DNA from: Roseiarcus sp037446355
Lineage (GTDB): Bacteria; Pseudomonadota; Alphaproteobacteria; Rhizobiales; Beijerinckiaceae
Reading direction: 5' to 3'
Assembly: GCA_037446355.1 (NCBI GenBank)
Contig: JBBIIT010000009.1
Coordinates: 1-64,000, forward strand
DNA length: 64,000 nt
This document shows positions 26,597 to 34,693 of the stretch, in pieces (position 1 is the first letter of the stretch; every line of letters begins with the position of its first letter). A model generated the notes under the pieces. That model made no database searches. It saw nothing but the letters and a program-made list of their open reading frames with translations, and had not been told where the DNA came from. The position numbers and the translations under genes are program-made.

Positions 26597-27361
26597 GTGA
26601 CTGGCGTTTTTCCCGCCGATAGCGCGTTGGTCGCGCGCGTGTCGCCTTCGCCCAATCATGGCGAACGGCGCGGCTTCGCGCGGCCAGATTGCGCGATCCT
26701 CCACTATACGGGGATGCCGACGGCGCAAGGCGCGATCGATCTGTTGCGCAGCCCCGCCTCGGAAGTCTCCGCGCATTACGTGATCGACGAGGACGGCGAG
26801 GTCTTGCAACTTGTCGCCGAGTCGCGCCGCGCTTGGCACGCGGGAGAGGGCGTCTGGAAGGGCGCGCGCGATCTGAATTCCGCCTCGATCGGCATCGAAA
26901 TCGTCAATCCCGGCCACGACGGCGGGCTGCCGCCCTTCCCGCGTCGTCAGATCGATGCGACCATCGCGCTCTGCAAAGACATTGCCTCGCGCCACCGGAT
27001 TCGCCCTGAACGCTTCCTCGCTCATTCCGACGTCGCGCCGGCGCGCAAGCGCGATCCGGGCGAGCGTTTCCCGTGGGACGTGCTGGCGAAAGCCGGCGTT
27101 GGCCATTGGGTCGAACCGGCGCCGCTCGATGCGCCCGCCAGTTTCGGGCTCGGCCAGGAGGGGCCGCACGTCAGGGCATTGCAGGCGATGCTCGCGCTCT
27201 ATGGCTATGGCGTTGAGATGAGCGGCGTCTACGATCGGGCGACGGAAGTCGTCGTCACCGCGTTCCAGCGTCACTTCCGGCCTGCGCGCGTCGACGGGGC
27301 GCCGGACGCTTCGACGATCCTGACATTGAAATCGCTGCTGGAGAGCTTGCGGGCGAGCTGA
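26597..27361 (+). CDS. N-acetylmuramoyl-L-alanine amidase (amidase_2, AmiD type) with PG-binding domain
   Basis: 254 residues. Amidase_2 domain with Zn ligands in AILHYTG and AHSDVAPARKRDPGE, plus SAHYVIDEDGEV and SIGIEIVNPGHDG. The last 70 residues (LRALQAMLALYGYGVEMSG onwards) form a PG_binding_1 domain. It cleaves the amide bond between MurNAc and the stem peptide, probably of anhydro-muropeptides during recycling. No clear signal peptide; GTG start at 26597. Confidence 0.9.
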   Translation: MTGVFPADSALVARVSPSPNHGERRGFARPDCAILHYTGMPTAQGAIDLLRSPASEVSAHYVIDEDGEVLQLVAESRRAWHAGEGVWKGARDLNSASIGIEIVNPGHDGGLPPFPRRQIDATIALCKDIASRHRIRPERFLAHSDVAPARKRDPGERFPWDVLAKAGVGHWVEPAPLDAPASFGLGQEGPHVRALQAMLALYGYGVEMSGVYDRATEVVVTAFQRHFRPARVDGAPDASTILTLKSLLESLRAS

Positions 27362-27373
27362 CGCGCGCCGCCC

Positions 27374-28306
27374 TCACCATGCCGCGCGCGCGACGATCGC
27401 AGGCATTTCCGTCTGCCCCGCGCGCGGTCGCATCCCGACCAGGTGACAGATCGCATAGACGAGATCGGCGCGGTTCATCGTATAGAAATGCAGTAGCGAG
27501 ACGCCGCGATCGATGAGATCGATCACCTGCTCGGCGCAGACCGCGGCGGCGACGAGGCGGCGCGTGCCGACGTCGTCGTCGAGGCCCTCGAAGCGTTCGG
27601 CGAGCCAGGCCGGCACGCTGGCGCCGGCACGCTTGGCGAAGCCGGCGGTCTGTTTGAAGTTCTGCACAGGCACGATGCCAGGCACGATCGGGATTTTAAT
27701 TCCCGCCGCGGCCGCGATGTCGAGATAACGGAAATAGAGCGAGTTATCGAAGAAGAACTGCGTGATCGCGCGATCGGCGCCGGCGTCGACCTTGCGCTTC
27801 AAGATTTCGATGTCGTGCAACAGGTTCGGGCTCTGCGGATGTTTCTCGGGGTAGGCGGCGACCGAAACCTCGAAATCGCCGACTCGCTTGATCGCGGCGA
27901 CAAGCTCGGCGGTCGACTGATAGCCGTCGGGCGGGGCGATATAGGGCGCATCGACGCCGCCGGGCGAATCGCCGCGCAGGGCGACGATGTGGCGCACCCC
28001 CGCGTCCCAGTATTCGCGCACGACCTGATCGATCTCGGCCTTGGAGGCGCCGACGCAGGTCAGATGCGCAGCGGGCTTCAGATAAGTCTCGCGCGCGATG
28101 CGCTCGACGGTGGCGTGGGTGCGCGCGCGCGTCGTGCCGCCGGCGCCGTAGGTGACAGAGACAAAACTCGGTTGCAACGGCGCGAGGCGCTCGATCGCCT
28201 CCCACAGCGCCGCTTCCATCTCCTGGGATTTGGGCGGAAAGAACTCGAACGAGGCCTGGATGGGCGAGCCGGAGCGGCTGAGGCGGGCGGGGGTCAGGCT
28301 CATCAC
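27374..28306 (-). CDS. metF: 5,10-methylenetetrahydrofolate reductase
   Basis: 310-residue FAD enzyme producing 5-methyltetrahydrofolate for methionine synthesis. FEFFPPKSQEMEAALW carries the catalytic Glu; FVSVTYGAGG, HLTCVG and HIVALRGDSP are folate and FAD binding motifs. Its start overlaps the stop of the upstream ArsR-methyltransferase gene by four bases (ATGA), so the regulator and metF form one translationally coupled unit. Confidence 0.96.
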   Translation of the reverse strand: MMSLTPARLSRSGSPIQASFEFFPPKSQEMEAALWEAIERLAPLQPSFVSVTYGAGGTTRARTHATVERIARETYLKPAAHLTCVGASKAEIDQVVREYWDAGVRHIVALRGDSPGGVDAPYIAPPDGYQSTAELVAAIKRVGDFEVSVAAYPEKHPQSPNLLHDIEILKRKVDAGADRAITQFFFDNSLYFRYLDIAAAAGIKIPIVPGIVPVQNFKQTAGFAKRAGASVPAWLAERFEGLDDDVGTRRLVAAAVCAEQVIDLIDRGVSLLHFYTMNRADLVYAICHLVGMRPRAGQTEMPAIVARAAW

Positions 28307-29325
28307 GCGAACTCCCGCGCCGCGCCGCGGATATCGTCGGCGATGACGCGCGGATCGCGCGCCATCCAGATCGCCACCGTCAGCTTGCCGGATTCGCCGG
28401 GCGCGGGCGCGACCAGCCGCGTCGTGAGATCGACAAGGCCGGCCTCGCTCAGAAACGCCGCGATCTCCTCGCCGGAAAATCCGAGCCGCCGGTGCGCGAA
28501 ATCCTCGCGCAGTCGCTCTTCGCCATGCGCGGCGAAATCTACGATCAACAATCGCCCGCCCGGACGCAACATAAGCGCGGCTTCCTTCACCGCGCGCGCG
28601 GGATCGTCGAGGAAGTGCAGAACCTGATGCACGACGACGAGATCGTAGGCGTCGCGCTCGACCGGAGGCGCGTAGATGTCGCCCTGGCGCAGCAGCACGT
28701 TGCGTGGGCCGCTTTGCTCGATGCGCGCGCGCGCGAGACTGAGCATCGCCGGGCTTTGGTCGACGCCGACCGCCCGGTCGGCGCTGGGCGCGATGAGTTC
28801 AAGCATCCGGCCGGTGCCGGTGCCGAGATCGAGCAGCGCATGGATACGCGCGTCGCCGACCATCGCGAGAATGGCCGCCTCGACGCGCTCCTCGGGCGCG
28901 TGCATCGCGCGGATGCGGTCCCAGTCGGCGGCGCGTTCGGCGAAATAGGCGGCGGCTTGGCGCCGTCGCGCCTCGCGCGTCACTTCGAGCCGCGCACGAT
29001 CGGATTTCAGCGTCGGATCGTCCGGCGCGATGCGGGCGACGAGATCGCGCGCGAGCGCCCCGCCCGGCTCGGCCAGGCGGAAAAAGGCCCAGGCGCCCTC
29101 GCGCTGGCGCTCGGCCAGCCCTGCGTCGACCAGTAGCTTGAGATGGCGCGAGACGCGTGGTTGCGACTGGCCGAGGATGGCGACGAGTTCGCTGACCGTC
29201 AGTTCCGCCTCGCAGAGGAGGCCAAGCAGTCGCAGTCGCGTCACCTCGCCCGCCGCCTCAAGCGCGTCGAGCAGGGCGTCGAAACTGAGCGGCGGAGCGG
29301 GCGGCGTCAGGGGCGAATTAGACAT
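28303..29325 (-). CDS. ArsR-family regulator fused to SAM-dependent methyltransferase
   Basis: 340 residues. Residues about 10-85 are a winged helix of ArsR type (RLRLLGLLCEAELTVSELVAILGQSQPRVSRHLKLL). Residues about 140-260 are a class I methyltransferase (LLDLGTGTGRMLELI, GVDQSPAMLSLAR, VVVHQVLHFLDDP, LRPGGRLLIVDFA). Co-transcribed with metF. Known ArsR-type regulators of the methionine cycle (SahR) sense S-adenosylhomocysteine; by context this fusion may sense SAM or SAH through its methyltransferase domain, which is inference. ATG at 29325; an upstream ATG at 29361 would put the operator inside the gene. Confidence 0.9.
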   Translation of the reverse strand: MSNSPLTPPAPPLSFDALLDALEAAGEVTRLRLLGLLCEAELTVSELVAILGQSQPRVSRHLKLLVDAGLAERQREGAWAFFRLAEPGGALARDLVARIAPDDPTLKSDRARLEVTREARRRQAAAYFAERAADWDRIRAMHAPEERVEAAILAMVGDARIHALLDLGTGTGRMLELIAPSADRAVGVDQSPAMLSLARARIEQSGPRNVLLRQGDIYAPPVERDAYDLVVVHQVLHFLDDPARAVKEAALMLRPGGRLLIVDFAAHGEERLREDFAHRRLGFSGEEIAAFLSEAGLVDLTTRLVAPAPGESGKLTVAIWMARDPRVIADDIRGAAREFA

Positions 29326-29327
29326 AA

Positions 29328-29343
29328 AGATATGTTTATATCT
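29328..29343. promoter_or_regulatory. Palindromic operator candidate before the ArsR-methyltransferase gene
   Basis: AGATATGTTTATATCT: six-base perfect arms around GTTT, three bases from the proposed start codon. On the minus strand it contains TATAAA, a -10-like box (29335-29340), with CTTGCA 16 bases upstream of it. A dimeric ArsR-type protein bound here would block its own promoter and metF. Position would give an almost leaderless mRNA. Confidence 0.6.
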
Positions 29344-29508
29344 AGGATTGCCAGAATGCAAGCCCGGCCCGCGTCAAAATTCGTGGGATCGGGCACAATC
29401 GGGCGAGCGTAGCGTCTCCCGTCTAGCGATGGACGCCGGCGTCTGCGCCCTTGCCAGCCCGCGCGAAGCCCGGCAATGACAGGACGCGGGGCCTTGGGAG
29501 AGCGAGCG

Positions 29509-30144
29509 ATGCAACTGATCGGAATGCTGGATTCGCCCTATGTCCGGCGGATCGCCGTGACACTGCTGACGGCGGGAGTGAAATTCGAGCACCGGCCAAT
29601 TTCCCTGTTCCGCCACATCGACGCATTCCGCGCGCTGAGCCCGCTCCTGAAGGCGCCGAGCCTGATCGTCGACGACGGGACGGTGCTGGTCGAATCGAGC
29701 GTCATTCTCGACTATCTCGGCACGCTCTCGCGCGAATTGAAGGCGCTGACGCCGTCGGCCTCCGCCAACCCTCTGAAATCGGCGCGCCTGACCGGCGTCG
29801 CGCTCACGGTCTGCGAGAAGGCGGTGCAGATCCATTACGAGCGCGTCCTGCGCACGCCCGACCAGCAGAACCCCGATTGGCGGGCGCGCATCGACGCGCA
29901 ATTGACGGAAGGTTTGGAGGCGCTCAACCGAGAGACGCCCGACGGCGGTTGGGTGGCGGGCGGCAGCGTCGGCGCGGCGGATATCATGATCGCCTGCGCT
30001 TTCGGCTTCACTCAGGTCGCGCTCGCCGATCTCGTCGCTCCCGCGCGCTACCCTCGCCTCACCGCGCTGTACGAGCGCGCCGAGGCATTGCCCGCCTTCC
30101 GCGCCGCGCCGCCGATCGACGGGGTGACGGCGCCGATCGGCTGA
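29509..30144 (+). CDS. Glutathione S-transferase family protein
   Basis: 211 residues from the ATG at 29509 (GGGAG upstream). The N-terminal thioredoxin-like domain is seen in MQLIGMLDSPYVRRIAVTLL (Ser/Tyr near the active position) and LIVDDGTVLVESSVILDYL, which holds the conserved cis-Pro region and glutathione gamma-glutamyl contact (ES). The C-terminal domain is helical with GGSVGAADIMIACAF. Specific substrate unknown. A quinone oxidoreductase gene follows on the same strand 26 bases later. Confidence 0.88.
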   Translation: MQLIGMLDSPYVRRIAVTLLTAGVKFEHRPISLFRHIDAFRALSPLLKAPSLIVDDGTVLVESSVILDYLGTLSRELKALTPSASANPLKSARLTGVALTVCEKAVQIHYERVLRTPDQQNPDWRARIDAQLTEGLEALNRETPDGGWVAGGSVGAADIMIACAFGFTQVALADLVAPARYPRLTALYERAEALPAFRAAPPIDGVTAPIG

Positions 30145-30170
30145 ACGCGCGCCAACGAAGAGGTACTTTC

Positions 30171-31169
30171 ATGTCCGATTTGCCCAAGACCATGCGCGCG
30201 ATTGTCGCGCCCGTTCCCGGCGGACCCGAGGCCCTGAAACTCGTCGAGCGCCCCGTGCCCACGCCGCGCGAAGGCGAAGTGCTGATCCGCGTCGCGGCGG
30301 CCGGCGTCAATCGCCCCGACACGCTGCAACGTCAGGGCCAATACGCCCCCCCGCCAGGGGCCTCCGACGTGCTCGGGCTCGAAGTCGCGGGCGAGGTGGT
30401 GGCGCGCGGCCCTGGCGCAACGCGCTTTGAGGTCGGCGCGCAGGCGCTCGCGCTGGCGCCCGGCGGCGGCTACGCCGAATATTGCCTTGCCCACGAGAGC
30501 AACGCGCTGTCGATCCCCGTCGGGCTAACAATGATCGAAGCGGCGGCGATCCCCGAGACCTACTTCACCGTGTGGACCAATGTATTCGAGCGCGGGCGTT
30601 TGCGGGCGGGCGAGACGCTGCTGGTTCATGGCGGAACCTCGGGCATCGGCGTCACCGCGATCCTGCTCGCCAAGGCGTTCGGCGCCAAAGTCATCGTGAC
30701 GGTCGGCTCGGCGCAGAAGGTGGCGCAGTGCCTCGCCTTCGGCGCCGACCGTGCGATCAACTATCGCGACGAGGACTTCGTCGCCGCCGCCAAAGAGGCG
30801 ACGTCAGGCGCGGGGGTCGACCTCATCCTGGATATGGTCGGCGGCGATTACGTCGCGCGCAATTATGCGGCGGCGCGGATCGACGGGCGTATCGTGCAGA
30901 TCGCCTTCCTGAAGGGCCCCAAAGTCGAACTCGATCTGCGCCCGCTGATGATGAAACGATTGACTCATACCGGTTCGACGCTGCGCCCGCGCACGCCGGC
31001 CGAGAAGGCCGAGATCGCCGAAGCGTTGCGCGAGAAAGTCTGGCCGCTCATCGCCGCCGGGCGCTGCAAACCGGTGATTGATTCGACCTATCCGCTCGCC
31101 GACGCGGCGAAAGCGCACGCGCGCATGGAAAGCTCGGCCCACGTCGGCAAGATCGTGCTGGTTGTTTGA
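30171..31169 (+). CDS. NAD(P)H:quinone oxidoreductase, MDR superfamily (PIG3-like)
   Basis: 332 residues. GroES-like N-terminal domain (GEVLIRVAAAGVNRPDTLQRQG) and Rossmann domain with GGTSGIGVTAILLAKAFGAKVIVTVGS. No zinc-binding Cys set, as expected for the quinone reductase/PIG3 branch (TIGR02824-like). Probably cytosolic, reducing quinones or related electrophiles with NADPH. Follows the GST gene and precedes truA by six bases. Confidence 0.9.
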   Translation: MSDLPKTMRAIVAPVPGGPEALKLVERPVPTPREGEVLIRVAAAGVNRPDTLQRQGQYAPPPGASDVLGLEVAGEVVARGPGATRFEVGAQALALAPGGGYAEYCLAHESNALSIPVGLTMIEAAAIPETYFTVWTNVFERGRLRAGETLLVHGGTSGIGVTAILLAKAFGAKVIVTVGSAQKVAQCLAFGADRAINYRDEDFVAAAKEATSGAGVDLILDMVGGDYVARNYAAARIDGRIVQIAFLKGPKVELDLRPLMMKRLTHTGSTLRPRTPAEKAEIAEALREKVWPLIAAGRCKPVIDSTYPLADAAKAHARMESSAHVGKIVLVV

Positions 31170-31175
31170 TCGCAT

Positions 31176-31931
31176 ATGGAGAGCGCGCATCGTTTCAAAC
31201 TGACGATCGAATATGACGGTTCGCGCTTCTCCGGCTGGCAGCGGCAGGAGAATGGCGCTTCCGTCCAACAATCGATCGAAGAGGCGGTCCTGGCGCTGAC
31301 GGGCGCGCGCAGCATCGTGCATGGCGCGGGGCGCACGGATGCGGGCGTACATGCCACGGGGCAGGTCGCGCATATCGATCTCGCGCGCGACTGGGATCCC
31401 TGGCGTCTGCGCGAGGCGATCAATGCGCATCTGGTCGGGCGGCCGATCGCGATCACCGCCGCCGCGCGCGCCGCTGTCGATTTCGACGCGCGCCGTCACG
31501 CGATCCGCCGCCACTATCTCTATCGCATCGTCAATCGCCGCGCGCCACTGGCGCTGGATTTCGGCCGCGCTTGGGCGATGAAGCGCGCGCTGAACGTCGA
31601 GGCGATGCATGAGGCGGCGCAGGCGCTGGTCGGTCGTCACGATTTCTCGACCTTTCGCGATAGCCAATGCCAGGCGAATTCGCCGCTGCGCACGCTCGAC
31701 AGTTTCCGCGTGCGGCGCGAGGGCGACAACGTGAGTTGCGAGGTGAGCGCGCGCTCGTTCCTGCATCGACAAGTGCGCTCGATGGTCGGCTCGCTGGTTG
31801 AGGTCGGCGTCGGCAAGTGGCGCCCGGCGGACCTGCGCGCGGCGCTGGAAGCCGCCGACCGCGCCCGCTGCGGCCCGGTTGCGCCGGCGTGCGGGTTATA
31901 TCTGGTGGAAGTGGAATATCCCGAGAGCTAG
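31176..31931 (+). CDS. truA: tRNA pseudouridine(38-40) synthase
   Basis: 251 residues. Signatures FKLTIEYDGSRFSGWQRQ, GAGRTDAGVHATGQ with the catalytic Asp, RHDFSTFRDSQCQ and SFLHRQVRSMVGSL. Modifies the anticodon arm of many tRNAs. Convergent with dapE, 22 bases apart. Confidence 0.96.
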   Translation: MESAHRFKLTIEYDGSRFSGWQRQENGASVQQSIEEAVLALTGARSIVHGAGRTDAGVHATGQVAHIDLARDWDPWRLREAINAHLVGRPIAITAAARAAVDFDARRHAIRRHYLYRIVNRRAPLALDFGRAWAMKRALNVEAMHEAAQALVGRHDFSTFRDSQCQANSPLRTLDSFRVRREGDNVSCEVSARSFLHRQVRSMVGSLVEVGVGKWRPADLRAALEAADRARCGPVAPACGLYLVEVEYPES

Positions 31932-31953
31932 CTTGCGGCCCCAACCGTTGCCG

Positions 31954-33114
31954 CTATTTCCCGAAATAAAGCTCCAGCGCGCGCTCATAGATTCGCGACA
32001 GCGCCTCAAGGTCGGCGATGTCGGCGTGTTCGTCGACGCCGTGCATCGAGGCGCCGACGAGGCCGATCTCGACGACCGGGCAGGCGTCCTTGATGAAACG
32101 CGCGTCCGACGTGCCGCCGCCGGTCGAGAGCTTGGCGCGCCGTTCCGTCACGTCCTCGATCGCGCGCGCGACGAGGTCGGTGAAGGCGCCGGGCCTGGTC
32201 AGGAACGCGACGGCGTTAGTTGGCTCGAAGGTCAGTTCGTAGCGCGTCGTCCCGGCCGCCGAAGCCATGCGGCGCTCGATCTCGGCGGCGAGCGAGGCGG
32301 GCGTCCAGACGTCGTTGAAGCGGATGTTGAAGGCCAGCCTGATTTCGCCGGGGATCACGTTGGTCGCACGGTTGCCGACGTCGATGGTGACGATTTCGAG
32401 ATTGGAGGCGTCGAAGTCTGGCGTGCCGGCATCGAGCGCCGGCGTCTGCAACGCTGTCAGGATCGGCGCCAGCGCGCGATGCGGGTTTTCAGCCAGATGC
32501 GGATAGGCGACGTGGCCCTGCTTGCCCAAAATGCGCAAGCGGCCGGTCAGCGAGCCGCGCCGACCGTTCTTGATCGTGTCGCCGAGCGCGGCGACGCTGG
32601 TTGGTTCGCCGAGCACGCAATGGTCGAAGCGCTCGCCCTTGACGCGCGCCCATTCCAGCAGCTTGACCGTGCCGTTGACGGCCGGGCCTTCCTCGTCGCC
32701 GGTGATGAGAAAGCTGATCGAGCCCTTGATGGGCCCGCGCGCCAGGAAGCGCAGCGCCGCGGCGATCGAAGCCGCCACGCCGCCCTTCATGTCAACGGCG
32801 CCGCGTCCCCAGAGCTTGCCGTCAGCGATCACGCCGCCGAACGGGTCGAAGCGCCAGGCCGAGGCGTCGCCCGGCGGCACGACGTCGGTGTGGCCGGCGA
32901 AGGCGAAGTTCGGCGCGCCCGAGCCAAAGCGCGCATAGAGATTGGCGATGTCGGGCGTGTCGGGCGCACAGAAAGTTACGATCTCCGCTGCAAATCCCGC
33001 CGCTTCAAGCAAGCGCCTGAGATAATCGAGCGCGCCGGCGTCCTTGGGTGTGACGGAAGGAAAGGCGACAAGCTTTTGCGCGATTTCGAGCGCGGAAGGA
33101 AAGTTCGCTGACAT
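31954..33114 (-). CDS. dapE: Succinyl-diaminopimelate desuccinylase
   Basis: 386-residue zinc hydrolase of lysine and diaminopimelate synthesis, so functionally linked with dapA at 9 kb. Metal ligands in FAGHTDVVPPGD, WGRGAVDMKGGVA and FLITGDEEGPA; GGTSDARF near the C-terminus. The ATG at 33114 is preferred over the upstream in-frame ATG at 33153 because family sequences start with the SALEIAQKLVAFPSVTP segment. Confidence 0.95.
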   Translation of the reverse strand: MSANFPSALEIAQKLVAFPSVTPKDAGALDYLRRLLEAAGFAAEIVTFCAPDTPDIANLYARFGSGAPNFAFAGHTDVVPPGDASAWRFDPFGGVIADGKLWGRGAVDMKGGVAASIAAALRFLARGPIKGSISFLITGDEEGPAVNGTVKLLEWARVKGERFDHCVLGEPTSVAALGDTIKNGRRGSLTGRLRILGKQGHVAYPHLAENPHRALAPILTALQTPALDAGTPDFDASNLEIVTIDVGNRATNVIPGEIRLAFNIRFNDVWTPASLAAEIERRMASAAGTTRYELTFEPTNAVAFLTRPGAFTDLVARAIEDVTERRAKLSTGGGTSDARFIKDACPVVEIGLVGASMHGVDEHADIADLEALSRIYERALELYFGK

Positions 33115-33163
33115 GGCGCGTTCATAGGCGGGAATCGCGGCCGGGCCAAGCATCGAGCGCGTC

Positions 33164-33751
33164 TCAGCGCGGGCGCATCTCGCGCACCAGCGCCGCCCAT
33201 TCGAGCGCGACGTCGTAGATCGGCGGTTCGGTGTTGGAGAGCAGCGTCCAGTAGCCGGGGATCTGGCTACGCTTGAGCGCCTTCACCAGCACGCGGCCGT
33301 CGGCGAGGCCGCATACGCACATCCGCCCGACGAACGAATCGCCCGGCGGATCGTGGATGTCGTCGTAAAAGACCAGCCAATTGTCGAACAGCGCGCCGAG
33401 CGAATGGCCGCGAATTTGCACCGCCACCGTCTTGAGGCTCGCCGCGTCCGGCGCCGGCACGTCATCGAACGGTCCTTGCCCGTCGGCGTAAAAATGCGCA
33501 ATCGCGCCCGCGCCGACATAGCCGACCAGCGGCACGCGGCCGGTCGGATGCGCGGGCCGACCGCCGCCGACGAGGCGCGGCGGCTCGACGCCGAGGTAGT
33601 CCGCGACGATGGCGATCTCTTCGGCGCGCAGGCGCCGGGAGCCGTTGAGGAGGTCGGTGACGGCGGAGGGCGAGCGGCCGAGCGCGGCGGCTAGTCCGCT
33701 GCGCGTCTTGCCGGTTTCCTTTAGGCCCTCTCGGATCCAATCGACGGTCAT
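33164..33751 (-). CDS. C1-like repressor: XRE helix-turn-helix plus S24 peptidase domain
   Basis: 195 residues. N-terminal HTH: RSGLAAALGRSPSAVTDLLNGSRRLRAEEIAIVADYLGV. C-terminal LexA/S24-like domain: LVGYVGAGA (possible Ala-Gly autocleavage site), IRGHSLGALFDNW with the candidate nucleophile Ser, and VLVKALKR with the candidate Lys. Such proteins are phage-type repressors or SOS-like switches. Divergent from two unknown genes across a control region with repeated CGGTTTTTCCG. It is not obviously within an intact prophage: both flanks are housekeeping genes. Autocleavage is inferred. Confidence 0.85.
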   Translation of the reverse strand: MTVDWIREGLKETGKTRSGLAAALGRSPSAVTDLLNGSRRLRAEEIAIVADYLGVEPPRLVGGGRPAHPTGRVPLVGYVGAGAIAHFYADGQGPFDDVPAPDAASLKTVAVQIRGHSLGALFDNWLVFYDDIHDPPGDSFVGRMCVCGLADGRVLVKALKRSQIPGYWTLLSNTEPPIYDVALEWAALVREMRPR

Positions 33752-33764
33752 CGCACAACTATTC

Positions 33765-33775
33765 CGGTTTTTCCG
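33765..33775. promoter_or_regulatory. Operator candidate, copy 1 (CGGTTTTTCCG)
   Basis: Eleven-base CGG-N5-CCG pseudo-palindrome, identical to the copy at 33820-33830, 55 bases apart. It lies in the predicted leader of the C1-like repressor gene, about four bases downstream of its expected transcription start. Confidence 0.6.
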
Positions 33776-33785
33776 AAGTCGCGCA

Positions 33786-33814
33786 ATTATGATTTTCCGA
33801 AATTTTCTTGACAG
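33786..33814 (-). promoter_or_regulatory. Predicted promoter of the C1-like repressor
   Basis: On the minus strand CTGTCA (33809-33814) is followed after 17 bases by CATAAT (33786-33791), about 35 bases before the ATG. The -35 box overlaps the -35 box of the divergent promoter. A degenerate operator-like TTTTCCG site (33789-33799) overlaps the -10 box. Confidence 0.5.
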
Positions 33815-33836
33815 ATCGGCGGTTTTTCCGCAAAAT
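33808..33836 (+). promoter_or_regulatory. Predicted promoter of the gene pair divergent from the repressor
   Basis: Consensus TTGACA at 33808-33813, 17-base spacer, CAAAAT at 33831-33836. The spacer contains operator copy 2 directly against the -10 box, so repressor binding would exclude RNA polymerase. Confidence 0.55.
33820..33830. promoter_or_regulatory. Operator candidate, copy 2 (CGGTTTTTCCG)
   Basis: Exact copy of the 33765-33775 site. It occupies the last 11 bases of the -35/-10 spacer of the divergent promoter. Confidence 0.6.
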
Positions 33837-33887
33837 AGAACATAACGAGAACGAACGCGATCCCTCCCCCCTCCATCGGAGAAATTC

Positions 33888-34109
33888 ATGACCGAGGTCC
33901 GCAAGCGCCGCCGTTCCGGCCCTGACACCGACCGGCAGAGGGCCATGCGGGCCAGCGCCGCGCATCTGCGTGACCTCAAGCGGGCGCATGGTCGTCCGCC
34001 GGCGGACGTGAAGTTGTCGAGCGCGCCGATTCCCGCCCGCCTTTGCGGGCCGCCGGTCGCTTCCTATTGCGCTTCGACCGCGCAACTGTGCGCGGAACTC
34101 GTGCGATGA
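33888..34109 (+). CDS. Small basic protein of unknown function, under the C1-like repressor
   Basis: 73 residues: a strongly basic N-terminal half (VRKRRRSG, RASAAHLRDLKRAHGR) and a C-terminal half with three cysteines. CGGAGAAATTC before the ATG gives a usable ribosome binding site. Not recognised. Its stop overlaps the next start (ATGA), so the pair is coupled. Expression probably depends on the divergent repressor. Small size and no homologue known to me keep the confidence moderate; the promoter, binding site and coupling argue it is real. Confidence 0.6.
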   Translation: MTEVRKRRRSGPDTDRQRAMRASAAHLRDLKRAHGRPPADVKLSSAPIPARLCGPPVASYCASTAQLCAELVR

Positions 34110-34687
34110 GCCTCAAGCCCCGCAAGATCGCCCGCAAGGCCGCCCGCAAAATCGCCGATCCCGATAGCGAGCGGCTCGACGCGACGCCCGAGCGGCTCGA
34201 ACGCGCGCGCGAGGCCGGACAAAAGAGCGAGCGTGGCGTCGATCGGCTTCGCCGCATTCTCGATCCTTTCGACGTGATGCGCACGACGCGCGCGCTCGCG
34301 CCGCACGATCCCAAGCTCAACGACATCCGCTGGCTGGTCGGCGAGGCCTTGCGGCGTCTGCATCAGCGCGCGCAGTTCGACGCTTTGCGCGCGGTCTCGC
34401 ATGAGGCGATCGGCAAGACCGGATTTGGCCCGCGCGCGGGGTTGCCGGCGAGCGAGATCGCGCTGCATGCGCGCGACAAGCTGCGCACGGCCGAACAGAA
34501 GGCCGGTCCCGCCGCCTGGCCGATCCTGACGCGCATCGTGCTGGAGGGTTCGGGCGTGCGGGAATGTCGCGGTTTCGTGCCGGAGATCGTCACGCCCTGG
34601 CGCGCCGACGCGGTGGTGACGGATCGCTTGCGCGTCGCGCTGGACGGGCTCGGCGATCTGATGGGCGTGACGGCGGGGAGACGCTAG
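34106..34687 (+). CDS. Uncharacterised protein, second gene of the repressor-controlled pair
   Basis: 193 residues, basic N-terminus (MSLKPRKIARKAARKIAD), then a mainly helical protein with SERGVDRLRRILDPFDVMR, WLVGEALRRLHQRAQFDALRA and a conserved-looking C-terminal part (ILTRIVLEGSGVRECRGFV). No signal peptide or TM helix. The Arg-rich, helical character would suit a DNA- or RNA-associated protein, but I do not recognise a family. ATG at 34106 overlaps the upstream stop. Confidence 0.65.
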   Translation: MSLKPRKIARKAARKIADPDSERLDATPERLERAREAGQKSERGVDRLRRILDPFDVMRTTRALAPHDPKLNDIRWLVGEALRRLHQRAQFDALRAVSHEAIGKTGFGPRAGLPASEIALHARDKLRTAEQKAGPAAWPILTRIVLEGSGVRECRGFVPEIVTPWRADAVVTDRLRVALDGLGDLMGVTAGRR

Positions 34688-34693
34688 CCCCGC

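Noticed and set aside
33164..34687. Intact prophage or integrated element
   Set aside because: Only a repressor and two unknown genes are seen; no integrase, structural genes, att repeats or tRNA, and flanks are dapE and a GGDEF-EAL gene.
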